This document shows, in pieces, positions 22,984 through 34,108 of a stretch of DNA of 64,000 nucleotides; the stretch's first letter is position 1, and each line of letters begins with the position of its first letter. Source of the stretch: Siphonodentalium dalli (taxonomy: Eukaryota; Mollusca; Scaphopoda; Gadilida; Siphonodentaliidae); assembly GCA_032622095.1 (NCBI GenBank), contig CP136066.1, positions 106,229,319 through 106,293,318 on the forward strand, read 5' to 3'. A program made the position numbers and the translations under genes. The notes below the pieces were generated by a model. The model was not told the DNA's origin and did not search any database. It saw only the letters and a list, made by a program, of their open reading frames with translations.

Positions 22984-25371
22984 CGGTACGTATAAAAGCC
23001 GAACACAACCGAACACAACCGAACATAACCGAACACAAGTCCAAATAATGGGAAATATCACGAATAAAGTTCATAGGCATGTGTATTCATGTTCACACTA
23101 TTACTATACGAAGTTTGGTGGAGTTCGGGCAAATAATAAGTGTTTTATTCGATATTTTGTAAAACGCGTTTTGTGTTCGGCATAGAAAAGCCGAACATAA
23201 GTTATAATTTTGTCTAACGGCTGTCTAGCTAGGTGATAATTAATATCTGACATGGTCACTAATCCGAAAGGCTTTAATTGTTGTTGATGGCGGTCTCTCA
23301 CCTATTGTAGTTCAGTGTTTTGACAAATAGTTTCAGTGTTTGATGGCGCCTACTATTATAGAAACAACATGCTTTTGATAGGCCCCGTCGTGAAAGACAA
23401 CGATTGTAAAAACGTCGAGTGACAAACAAGTTTTCCCGCTAGTACACATACCTTATGCACTCGTCACATGAAGCAAAACTTGGTGTAAACAATATTTATA
23501 CACAATACAAAAGAAGATGAATATTTTACAAAAATGCTAATGGGTGATTATGGGTGATTGGAAAGGGATGAGACAACAAGCCTGGTGTGGCTTTTTTTGT
23601 AATTAAGTCCTCTCCCAAAACGTGACGAGAATAATAATAATTACAAAAATAAATATTTATGTAACTTCATGGAAAGATTACAACTCAAAGTTTTTAACGT
23701 TTGACGATACCGCAAAAACGGGGCTATTGCCAAGAAGCCATGTCAGACTAAAAGAGTAAAGACATGCAAAACTAGATCAATCAACTCTAGCAAACATCAA
23801 AAAGGATCTTGAGCGCAAAATAAATAATCTTTATTCCTTTCATATCACATTCCTGTCATATCAGAGACATATTTGAAAATAAAATAAGATCTTAAATTTC
23901 TGCATATCACAGCATATCAGACTTTAAAAAAGATACAATACGAAACGCTCTTTATTCGGGGCGTGTGCTGATATTTGTCCAGTATGATCCATCTAAACAA
24001 CCATATTGTACGAATGTACTTGTAATAATAACGGGGTGGGGGTAACATTTTAGTGAGAATGCAGACGAAAATGGACAACAATACGTTTTTCTCGCGAATA
24101 AAGCCTGCCAAATCCCATCTGGCAGATATTACTTATCACCTATCAGCGGTTAAACTAATCCACGAGACAGCAGTGGGTGCCAATGGTCGCTCTTCTAATC
24201 TTCTCCTCATTCATAACCAGCCTCTCGCAGTCTGGAGTGTGTGGCGTCTTCTTGCTGCCCATCCTAACAGGAGTTTGGAACTGAAAAATCTTGCTAGACT
24301 TCTAAATAGATTGTTGTTCGAAAACAATGCCCGATGCATGCTGTGTGGCCACACATATAACAATGAAATTGGACATATCACTGACTCGTGCAGATCTGCC
24401 ACCATGTACAGACTCCGATATAATTACTGGTGTATGCTTATCGATAGCTTCGACATCCAACTATTTAGTTACCTGGATGCTCTCCCAAACGACCATTTAA
24501 ATGCGCTGTTACTTGGCAGTACCCAGCTTGGTTGTCATATCCCGACTGAGTCATGGGAGCAGCTCATCATCGCATCTGCTGCATTTCTGTATGTTGGTTG
24601 TCAACTAATTCGCCCCGGAAGTTAAAAGATGACATTCACATGACATTTGATGCAATATGCCTCTCATGTGGACAATTTTCAACTATGATCTGGCCTCCTT
24701 GCCACCCGCATCTACAATGTTTTATCATATACTCGTTTTTACCTTGCTATTCGTACAATGTACACACCTTTCCAATGTATGTATACAATGTCCTTCCTTG
24801 TAAATATATGCTGGTGTATAGTCCACTTACAATGGTCTCGTTACCACATATTTTCTGTAACTGATATGTATATATGCTCTTCATACTTGGAGGTCAATAA
24901 ACAATAATTGTGTTCTGCTTTTCTATGCCGAACACAAACGCGTTATACAAAACATCTAACAAAACACTCATTATTGAAGCAAACTCCACCAAACTTCGTA
25001 TAGTAATAGGTTGAACGTGAATACATATGTCTGAAGTTTACAAGGTGTTCGTATATTTAGTAGAGTCTATATAGAGTTATATATCTCAAACGGCAGCTAA
25101 TGTCACATCATTCTATGTGTTAATTAATTACCGGTGACTGCATGAGTGTCGAACATAAGCTAGCTTGTGTTCGGCTTTTCTATGCCGAACACTAAACGCG
25201 TCTTACAAAATATCGATTAAAACACTTATTATTGGCCCAAACTCCACCAAACTTCCTATATTTATAGTGTGAACATGAATACACATGCCTATGAACTTTA
25301 TTCATGAAATTTCCTATTATTTGGACTTGTGTTCGGTTATGTTCGGTTGTGTTCGGCTTTTATGAGCTCCC
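22984..25371. mobile_element. MULE (b): non-autonomous, CCGAACACAA terminal repeats
   Basis: Terminal inverted repeats of about 200 bp (22984-23200 and 25160-25371) begin with TATAAAAGCC followed by tandem CCGAACACAA / CCGAACATAA units. The 8-bp direct repeat CCGAGAAC flanks it (22976-22983 and 25372-25379). The right arm is partly duplicated again at 24907-25040. The interior contains a LINE fragment but no transposase. The duplicated target is itself a unit of the terminal repeat of MULE (a). Confidence 0.8.
24053..24625 (+). pseudogene. LINE ORF2 C-terminal fragment (190 codons)
   Basis: The open frame ends with a zinc-finger-like CMLCGHTYNNEIGHITDSC (Cys-x2-Cys, His, Cys), followed by a helical tail (YWCMLIDSFDIQLF, LPNDHLNALLLG). 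This arrangement is typical of the end of the second ORF in I/Nimb-type and related LINEs. The reverse-transcriptase core is absent, so it is a 5'-truncated copy, as expected of LINE insertion. AATAAACAATAATTG near 24896 may be its 3' end. Confidence 0.65.
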
Positions 25372-25615
25372 CCGAGAACACGGCGGCTGCGACGTTTCAA
25401 GTTCTCGGTATACGTATAATAACTACATATATGTCATTTAAATGGTCAAATATGGTACAATACAAACTTTAGAATGATATATACACTATACTTGGACATT
25501 ATTAAGACTTATTTATTAATTTTAGACTTGTTCTCGGTTGTTCTCGGTAAATAGGAGGACCGGAATTGGGTATTTTATCAGTGTTTATTTCAAGAATTCA
25601 GGCATTTCAGCTCAC

Positions 25616-25813
25616 CTCTGAAGAATCCCCATAAAATAGATCGGTATTTTTCAAAAGAAACCATTGCTTCTTCCACTTTCGTGACATTTTTGTCCTCTTC
25701 ATTAGCCACCCTTTTAGTTCATTGTGTGTGATGTTGCAATCGTTCTGGGTGCTGCTAGCATTTGTGTTTAAACTATTTGTTCTACTATCACCAGATCGAT
25801 CTGAGGAGGCCAT
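25616..25813 (-). CDS. PH-domain/CAAX protein, first coding exon
   Basis: Minus-strand exon 1 starts at the first ATG (25811-25813) after an in-frame stop at 25877-25879, in a good context (AAAATGG). It encodes 66 residues: a Ser/Thr/Asn-rich start, then PH strand 1 (LKGWLMKRT), strand 2 (KWKKQWFLL) and strand 3 (TDLFYGDSSE). The Lys/Arg in the strand 1-2 loop is the usual site of phosphoinositide contact in this fold. The exon ends at a GAG|GTGAGC donor in phase 0, matching the phase-0 acceptor of the exon ending at 9861. The two halves make a PH domain of normal length with no gap, so no exon need lie between them. A large MULE ends only 53 bp downstream of the donor. Confidence 0.85.
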
Positions 25814-26485
25814 TTTGACAACAAACCACTTATCAGAAAGTAGAACGTACGTACATAAGATACCGTAAATACGCCTTCAAGTACACTCAGTCAGGCGCAC
25901 GCTGGTGCGCGCAGGTGCGCGAAAATTGAATGTGGCGACAGCCGGTATCTTAAAACAATACTCTGGTAAAACCGTAAAAGTCATAGTAAAGTCCCTGTAA
26001 ATCAGAACATAATCTAGTAAATTCTTGATGGAGTCAATGTGTAATAAATTATACTCTGGTATTCTGATTTTATGGAATTGTGTGTAGGGGAGACCCGGGC
26101 AAAGCGGATCGCCCGGGCAAAGCCGATCACCTTTATTATTTCAATACTATCAAGTTATTCCTTGTCTATTCGTATTTTAGAATAAAGTAATTTCGTATTG
26201 GGTTAGTTTTTATACATTTCCACAGAGAACAAGGTATAGTAAAAATTTGTAGCCCAGTAGAAAATTTTCGTCGAAATTTTACGATTTTACCAAATTTATA
26301 ATAATTGTGCGTTTGCGCATATCTATTGCGCATGTCGATTATCACATACCCATCTACCCGAATAAATGTTGTCGGTGTCTTAGGCAATACATGTGTGGAA
26401 TGAGACAATATGTCAATTTGCTAAATTCGATAGGTATTATTACTCTAGTACAACCACCACATATATACATAAAAGTTTACGTTGA

Positions 26486-26823
26486 AGGGGTCACTCTCAC
26501 CAAAAAAAGTGCTGAAGGGTACACAGGTTTTGAAAATGTGCTGAAGGAAATCCCATTCTAAATGACTTTGTTTTCACGCCTGCTATGATTTCTGTTAGAG
26601 AATAATTGTATATGTTCCAAGGAAAACTAAAATGAACTGAAAACGAACAACTGGTGGGCGCCATACTTTCAGGAACACAGTAAAAGTAACTCCATTATTC
26701 CCGATCAGAAACCCTTTTAACCCGTCAGCACATTTTCAAAACCTGTGTACCCTTCAGCACTTTTTTTGGTGAGAGTGACCCCTTAAGTATGGCGCCCACC
26801 AGTTGTTCGTTTTCAGTTCATTT
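26486..26823. repeat. Two overlapping inverted repeats
   Basis: About 26486-26545 (GGGGTCACTCTCACC, AAGTGCTGAAGGGTACACAG) is inverted at 26725-26785. A second pair, 26630-26669 (GAACAACTGGTGGGCGCCAT), is inverted at 26785-26823 directly after it. The two pairs interleave rather than nest. Confidence 0.75.
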
Positions 26824-27284
26824 ACAGGGACCGCAATGGAATTAAGTCAGGGACCGCAATGGAATTAAGTTCTCATTTAGAGAACTTTTTGCGTTATCCC
26901 TGATGGTCTCAGGTCACATGAGTATTTCTATTTTTATACAGATTTCTGCCACATAATTTACCTTATATTCTGACGGCAACCTCTATAAAATAAAACGAAT
27001 TAATTCTTGAGAAAATTGATATATCCTCTTACGGTATATATCAATTATTTACACAGTCTGAACTCTAATTAACTGTCTTATCAGAACCCAACATATAACA
27101 TATTTATATTTAATATAAACTATTATAATTATAATATGTATATACTGTTGTGTATTATATTGATTCAACTTGTAAACATATATCCATAATATGTATTCAT
27201 GTACACATGTATAACCTGAACTATCAAAATAAAATCTAATCTAATCAGTCATACTTACATCCCGATAAAATCGGTCCGCCTAAA

Positions 27285-28065
27285 GCTGAATAGGTCATTA
27301 ATTGTCGCATGGATTCTGGCAAAAAGACACCCAGGATCTCTCAAACTGTCAAAAAGACACCCAGGATATCTTAAACTATCAAAAAGACACACAGGATCTC
27401 AAAGTCTCGCCAATTTAACCTCTTCGCTGCTATGACGTCCGTAACTAATACGGACGTAAAAGTGCACGCCGTGTGCTATATGGTCCGTAGGTACTACGGA
27501 CCTACTTCAGCACACCAGAAGTAGGCCATTATACATAACTGGAACTCAGAGATTGGTGCATCGGAATAACTGTATCTCCAAGTTTCTAACAGTGTATGAT
27601 GTTCCACGATTGTGAACGACAATATCCTTTCAACCGGGTCAGTTTTATATTTATTGTGGTATTCCCGTTATAGTTTCCCATTGGAAAATGGCAATAACGT
27701 CAGCAGCCCAGCACACGACGTCATAACGTCATTTAGCAGCGAAGAGGTTAAACAACGGGAATTTTGTTTAGTCGTCTGCTATTAATATTATGATAATTAT
27801 TTGTTTGTGATCGGAGTGAAATATCAACGAAATTTAATTCGACTTTGAGTCTGACTGACAGCGCAATTCCGCATCCTTGATAGTTGGACCAATATTAATA
27901 GCAGACGACTAAACAAAATTCCCGTCGTTTGGTGAGACTTTGAGATCCTAGGTGTCTTTTTGACAGTTTAAGATATCCTCCAGGGGTGTCTTTTTGACCG
28001 TTTAAGAGATCCTGGGTGTCTTTTTGCCAGAAACCATGCATGCATGCGACAATGACCTATTCAGC
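27285..28065. mobile_element. Inverted-repeat element (e) with 30-bp tandem units in its arms
   Basis: The ends are GCTGAATAGGTCATT and its reverse complement. Each arm holds about three copies of a 30-bp unit containing AAAAAGACACCCAGGATCTC, then AACAAAATTCCCG and GCAGACGACTAAAC near the centre. It has MULE-like architecture but no transposase and no clear target duplication. A TTAA MITE interrupts the left arm. Confidence 0.75.
27415..27751. mobile_element. TTAA-flanked MITE nested in element (e)
   Basis: The ends are TTAACCTCTTCGCTGC and GCAGCGAAGAGGTTAA. Removing it with one TTAA restores alignment of the left arm of element (e) with its right arm, so the insertion and its TTAA duplication can be read directly. 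Confidence 0.85.
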
Positions 28066-30700
28066 CCTACTAAACAACGAACACAAACGAACATAAACGA
28101 ACACAGGTCCAAAAGCGGAATAGAAGGGTGAAATTGGTTTGTGGGTGCGTGGGGGTCCATTCTATATCTAAGTGGTGTTATTTCCAACTTTGATCACTTA
28201 TTTTTTGAGTTATTAGCGTTATTTGAATACAAAGCTACTAAACAACGAACACAAACGAACATAACATATTCTAAGCTGATAAGAAACGCTCTTTATTACT
28301 GAACCCCTTCAAAAAAAAAAACATGTCGTGTACAATATGTGACCAACGAATAGCCAACCATCTCTCATGCAGATATTCGATTAGATAATGATATTTTGTG
28401 TTGCAAAATATTTCATTTTACCTGACCATGATGTAAGATTCCATTTCAGCCAATGGAACAAAAACATGGTAACTCTATAACCGATGAGGATGAAACTAAA
28501 TCAAAACGCTTCGAACGCAAAAATAAATTGTTCAATCGCATAAATGTTGAAATCGCGAGCGAATTCCAAAGATACCTTTACGTAATAAATCGCGCCAGCG
28601 ACCTTAGCCCGTGCCTACTTTATTAACAAATATATACAACTTTAAATCCGCCTGACTTCGACGAAGTCTTCTGGTCCCAAGCCCAGAAAAATACTGAATT
28701 CCAAGCTTCAATTGATTGACAATTAGCAAGCTCTACTGAAAGAGCAGTGTGATATATAATTATATATCTGATCCAATTCTCCTACATATATTCTATAAGC
28801 TGATAATTAACGCTCTTTATTACTGAACCCCTTCAAAAAATGCCGAGTGCAATATGTGACCAACGAATGACCAACCATCTCTCAAATATTCGATTAGATA
28901 ATGATTTTTTGTGTTTCAAAGTATTTCATTTTACAAACGCAATTGCACAGAATTAAACTCTCAGTTGCGTTATCTCATTAGCGAATTCCAAAGATACCTT
29001 TACGTAATAAATCGCGCCAGCGACTTGAGCCCGTGCCTACTTATTTTTTTCTCTCAAAACAATATAACTTTAAATCCGCCTGGTGTTAAGCCCAGATAAA
29101 ACCTGAGGGAGTTAAACAAAGTCAAAACAACTCAGTAATGTGTAATTAACAAAAAGACAGACTATTAGCCGTATAGAACGTTTGTCTCGCACCACCCCCC
29201 CCCATTCAGAGATTATGCGTGACGTCAAGTCTGCTCGTGGCGTTTCCCTAATTGTAAAGTATTAAAATAGTGTGTTCATAACGGGATTTTGGAGTTAAAA
29301 TGACGATTTAAACTTAAGAACATTTATTATCACCACTTCCATTGTGCTTGTCAACACAAATTAGCATCTTCAAGTTATTTGGTTGGGTCATATAATCGCA
29401 TTTTGAATCCGCCCCTAAAGGGGCTCAATTTACTGTTCTGTAACCACCACTGGAAATGATACAAATTCGTGCTGATACATACTGAGTCTGTTTTTATTTA
29501 TTTTTATTTATAAAACATTTAGAAATTCTAAAATTACGTCATGCATTATCGATTTTTGGATCGGCATATGTATGTATTCGGTAAAATACTATAATACATT
29601 ATTTTATGAATAAAAACCAGAAAAGGTTGAAACACTTTTAAACTGAAGTAAACCCCAGCGTTCAAGCTTGTCATCCAAGGATCCCCCAGGCACGTGTAGT
29701 GGTCGCTGTTCACATGCGGTATGTTCCACGTGGTGACAAGATCGAGCATGCATCAATTAATGTGCAATAAAAGACAAGCTTCCTACTGATCGACAAAGAA
29801 AGACAAGTGCGATCAGCCTTGTTGGTTCTAGGTATACCTGTCGTTAAGACGACACATATTATAAATCAATTAGTTCAAACACCATTGCTAATGCAGCCAC
29901 CTGGGATGCAAGTGACACTCTCGAAATTTGGCAGACTCAGTAACAAGGTGATTAGCATGACATTATTAGGTCCTGTTAAACAAGGTTTTATTGAATCGGG
30001 ACTGAGACTCCATTTGCACATCATTACCATATTATGTAATCCGATAATCAGTTGCAGATCACACACTGTGAAGACACCTCATGTGAGCTGCCTATATACT
30101 CAAATTTTCAATTAATCAGATATAAGAACACAATAACTATTCAATTGGAATAACATATATTTTAAATCAAAATCACAAATGTCACAATCTAGCATATTAA
30201 GCAAAACATAATTAACACCAATATGTATTTCACCAAACGATAAGGAGATGCACGGATTTTTTGTATGAAATTTAATAATCTTGCTAATTACAAAAAATGC
30301 TGTGTTTAGTTTGAACAACGATCAAGCGATATTACTGTTGCTACGCTATTAAACAAACTACGATGTCTTACCGGAAATAACCCAGGCTCTCGGTGAATAT
30401 ATGCCGCTATCTGATTGGATAATGACGAGATCTGCGGAAGGTTCAATTGGTAGTAAATTAACACATTGATTAACGCCTTGTAGTGCTAAATAAGTGCTAT
30501 ACAGCCAATGTTATCTTCGTTTGTGTTCTTTGTTTAGTATCTTTGTATTCAAATAATGCTAATAACTACAAAAAATAAGTCATCACAGTTGGAAATAACA
30601 CCACATACACCACACGCACCCAAAAACCCAATTTCAACCTTCTATTCTGCGTTTTGGACCTGTGTTCTTTTATGTTAGGTTGTGTTCGTTGTTTAGTAGG
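28066..30700. mobile_element. MULE-like element (c), GAACACAAAC terminal repeats
   Basis: Arms of about 200 bp (28066-28262 and 30506-30700) start CCTACTAAACAACGAACAC and contain tandem ACGAACACAA / ACGAACATAA units. The CTACTAAACAACG start recurs at the inner edge of each arm (28234, and inverted near 30520). The sequence after the terminal units (GAACACAGGTCCAAAA) resembles (a) and (b). No target duplication was found, probably because it abuts element (e). The interior holds direct duplications (28270-28430 with 28793-28940; 28558-28606 with 28980-29030). No transposase was seen. Confidence 0.7.
29100..30500. other. Interior of element (c), nothing coding recognised
   Basis: Open frames here lack splice sites, start context or recognisable motifs. 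Confidence 0.4.
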
Positions 30701-30919
30701 ACCCGGTAAAAGGGAGCGGGACGATTCGACCCTGGTCGATTCGGGCTTGGACTTTTCGGTCCAGGGCTTTATCGGCCGGGCTGGTTCGGCCGGGATTGTT
30801 CGGCCCCTATTCAATTCGGGTAATTAGGTAGCGTGGGTGTTAATTGGACGGCATGTTAATTGCCTTTGATTTGGGACCGGTCTTTTGATGATAATTTGTA
30901 CTTAACGTTTTATTGGCAA

Positions 30920-31130
30920 CAATATTAATGGATATATATACTTAGTAATTAACACACATCAACAAATTCAAATAATGACATGAATATATGCATTTTACAT
31001 GATAAAACATCCGAATATTTATTGATTAAAAACAAGTTAAAACATGGAAGAATCAGTCAATATATACAGTTTACATGATAAAACATCTGATTATTTAATG
31101 ATTAAAAACAAGATAAAAGAATCAGTCAAT
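30920..31130. repeat. Tandem duplication of about 85 bp
   Basis: TTTACATGATAAAACATC followed by GATTAAAAACAAG and GAATCAGTCAATA occurs twice in tandem, in the probable 3' flank of the terminal exon at 31208-31404. Confidence 0.6.
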
Positions 31131-31135
31131 ACATT

Positions 31136-31146
31136 ATTTATTTATT
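31136..31146 (-). terminator. Poly(A) signal on the minus strand
   Basis: Read on the minus strand this is AATAAATAAAT, about 65 bases after the stop codon of the terminal exon at 31208. Confidence 0.5.
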
Positions 31147-31207
31147 AATATTAAAAACATGGCGTACATTGGTCTTCTTTTCTTCTTCTTTCTTCTGTTG
31201 GTCTTCT

Positions 31208-31404
31208 TTAGTTCTTTGATTGGCCGTTCTTGTAAATTGTGTTGACATCCTTCAGAAATTCTGTTGTTTTGATGGTACCGTCTGTGTAGGACTTCCATAG
31301 CGCCTCAAGGTCTCTGTCTATTTTAGCGTATTTCGTCTTGATGTCGGTCTCGATGTCCCTCGCTGCTACCGCTATACTTCGATGTGTGCAGATTCTTTTT
31401 GGAG
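31208..31404 (-). CDS. 3'-terminal coding exon, unrecognised protein
   Basis: On the minus strand a pyrimidine-rich tract ending CTCATTCAAG precedes 31404, and the exon is open in one phase (phase 1) to the stop at 31208. It encodes about 64 residues. They are charged and probably helical: AARDIETDIKTKYAKIDRDL, then EALWKSYTDG and TTEFLKDVNTIYKNG. The codons are GC-richer than the surroundings, and a poly(A) signal follows, so this looks like a real terminal exon. Upstream exons should lie at higher coordinates on the same strand but were not identified. It may belong to a host gene or to a transposon gene. Confidence 0.45.
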
Positions 31405-31699
31405 AACTTGAATGAGAGGGTAAAACGACAATCTGCTCCCCTTCATAATGACAAGAGGTGAGATATATGGACACAAAGAGACTCACTGACGCCGGATGAA
31501 GTACGTGTGCAACTGTGGAAATTTGATAATAAGGAGTAACAGTTGATGTTGGTGAGCTCTAGAGAGCAATGGGTGAATAGGACTTGCAAAAACATGAGAA
31601 CAACATGCAAAAATAATGAGAAACATATGTACAGGTAATGTTCGGATGGTGACATGTATGTAAACATGTATGTAATGAGGATGATTTGGTTGAAAAAAA

Positions 31700-33800
31700 C
31701 AAAACTAGACTGGGGCTTCGGATTGGGAGTTCAGTTTATTCTGGGAGACGCGCGAGTTGGAATACAGACATAAATTAGAATATACGACGGAAATTAGGCA
31801 CTACCACAAGTCGACGGAGATATACATCTGGGCAACTTGAAATCTTTAAGGGATCCATGCCCCCTCACGGCGGTTTAAATACTCAAAAAAAATATATAAT
31901 AATAATAATAATAATATACATGTGATAAATTTGATAATACAACCAACCATATTATGTTCAATAACATGTTGATGAAAGACAAATTTTGAGAATTTGATAC
32001 TGATTCTGATAACTAAAGCCTAGTTCGAATAAATGTTGTTGTTGTTGTGTCTTGATGGTATGGGGACCGTCTGATCGGATTGAGTATCTTTAAAGGTACT
32101 CAATCCGATTAAGCACCCCTACATTACTATTTCTTTGGTTTCGGGTGTGAAAAATATTTGATTCGAGTCGAGGAACCCACCCTTCAAATCTCAGAGTTAT
32201 CAGACATCGATTTTTTAAATGTGTAAATTTTCGGAGATGTGGGCCACCTTCACGTCTCAAACGGACAAGTTACGGACACATTGCGGTTGTAAGATGGATA
32301 ACTCTAAAATCAAGTGGTTATTATCAATAACGATAATTACAAGCCTAGTTACAAAATAGATTAACTGGTTTGAACGCATGAACATGTCAATGGTCAGACT
32401 GTTCGAAAGAATATTCAAATCAAATAGTGTTTATAGACTTAAAAACTTACGTGTGACACTCGAATTTTAATTAAATCCGTGATTGTGTAGTCTCTCGAAT
32501 ATCACGAACACTGCGCGCACATATTTTATTGGGATACACGCATGCCATCTAATGGCGGCCATCTCGGGTAATTGAGATGTGTTCGTATCACACCGTGATA
32601 CGGCCAATGAAATCACTGAATTTCAGATTACCAGCTTAACCGCATTATTTCATGAGTATAGAAGAAGAAAATGAAAACGACAAACAATAGAAAATTAACA
32701 CAGCTCTTCGTGCTGGATAATCTTTAAAGCCAGTAACACCTCAGTCATCCTGACAGACTGTACAAACATACCGATAATGGGGCATTATGAATCAGAAATA
32801 TTTTTTTATTTGGAATTATCAAAGCTACCATGCATGTTGTGGCTTCTAAGTAAACAAATTACCAGTTTTATGGCGGCATGATGGTAAAGGACTCTTATTT
32901 GCAATTAAGACTATGGCAATAAAAACTTCAACAAACGCTCTTTATTGGCTACCCTATACATTTTCTACATATACTATAGGGAGACTGTATACACACAAAC
33001 GGGTATATGGATAACATTTAAGAGTGTAAACAATATTTTATTAGAACGAAAGAACAGAACATCACATTGACAATTATACATAGAAAAATAACAAATAGTT
33101 CAAATGGGGATATGATAACAAGCTATATATGGCTTTTATAAAAAAAATCCTGTCCTCTAGAAATGTTACCCCGAGTGTCAATACAGACAGCTGCATAATA
33201 TTTGCCTTGATCGACCTATTATCAACTCGACTGATATATCTGGGCTTACAGCAAACGAATATAACAACCATTCAGTCAGTTATTGTATATGAGCACTATA
33301 TTAATATTCTCGCTATATTAGACAATCACCATTATTGCGTCTCCCGATAGTTACAGTTACCGCCATGTACCACAATAGTATGGTCGTCGTCGGGTTAGAC
33401 CCAGAAGAAATTGGTAAAGAAGCGGTTTTGGTGTCATTCGACGCGGGGGAATCTCGTGTACATGTATAACATATCAAAAATCCGCTAAAATCCGCTTTGG
33501 GGAAAATTCAGGATCCAAGATGGCGTCCAACATGGCCGCCGTTAGTCAAAAGAGACTCTGACTGAGATTAATTCGATTATAGTGAGAACAAATGTTGTCA
33601 TATGTATACAAATGTATACATTTTTGCGAATGTAAAATTTTATGCCACCTGTTTATGGCAAAAACGGAACCCCTCGTCCCAGATGGCCGCCACAATGGCG
33701 GCCTAAACTAGAAAATTTGAAGTTTTTGCCTAATACTTTAAAGATCAGTTCCTGTTGTTTGATAATGGTTGAGACTGCCGACTTTGATTAGTCGGCAGTC
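31700..33800. other. Non-coding stretch, little structure
   Basis: It holds AATAATAAT and GTTGTTGTTG microsatellites near 31895 and 32038, and pairs of AAGATGGCG / ATGGCGGCC words near 33520-33700. No supported exon or element ends were seen. Confidence 0.4.
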
Positions 33801-33817
33801 TTATTCGTGTTATTCAG

Positions 33818-34108
33818 TGGCGGGGTTAATATGTGTGGCTAGGGCGAATATCGGCCTTTAGTTAGACACCAAAAGGAGCCCTCTACGTGCTGTATTCCTC
33901 GAGATATCGGCCGTCCCACGCAAATCGAAATTCTGTCCCGCAGATTGTCGTTCTATTCCATATTCCATCCCATGTTAGGTCAGTTGTCGCGGGGTTAATA
34001 TGTGTGGATAGGGCTAATGTGGGCCTTTCGTTAGATACCAAAAAGGAGCCCTCTACGTGCTGTATTCCTCGAGATATCGGGCCGTCACACACAATTTGAA
34101 ATTCTGTG
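33818..34108 (+). repeat. Tandem duplication with period about 160 bp
   Basis: GGGGTTAATATGTGTGG ... GGAGCCCTCTACGTGCTGTA ... TTCCTCGAGATATCGG occurs twice in direct orientation. The spacing of the two CGAGATATCGG copies is about 163 bp. Confidence 0.8.

Larger units (their letters stand above)
16591..25562. mobile_element. MULE (a): large Mutator-like element with CCGAGAACAA terminal repeats
   Basis: The ends match as inverted repeats (left CCTCCTATTTACCGAG, right CTCGGTAAATAGGAGG) and are flanked by the 8-bp direct repeat GAATTGGG (16583-16590 and 25563-25570), in the range for Mutator-like elements. The terminal 10-bp unit CCGAGAACAA is repeated four times at the left (16606-16645) and twice at the right (25528-25547). 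The body carries a decayed minus-strand MULE transposase. It is itself interrupted by a TA-flanked element, a TTAA-flanked element and MULE (b), and contains a LINE fragment. It lies wholly in the intron of the PH gene. Confidence 0.8.

Noticed and set aside
28066-30700. Target-site duplication for element (c)
   Set aside because: No matching 8-11 bp words at the two outer edges; the left edge abuts another element, so the original flank may be lost.
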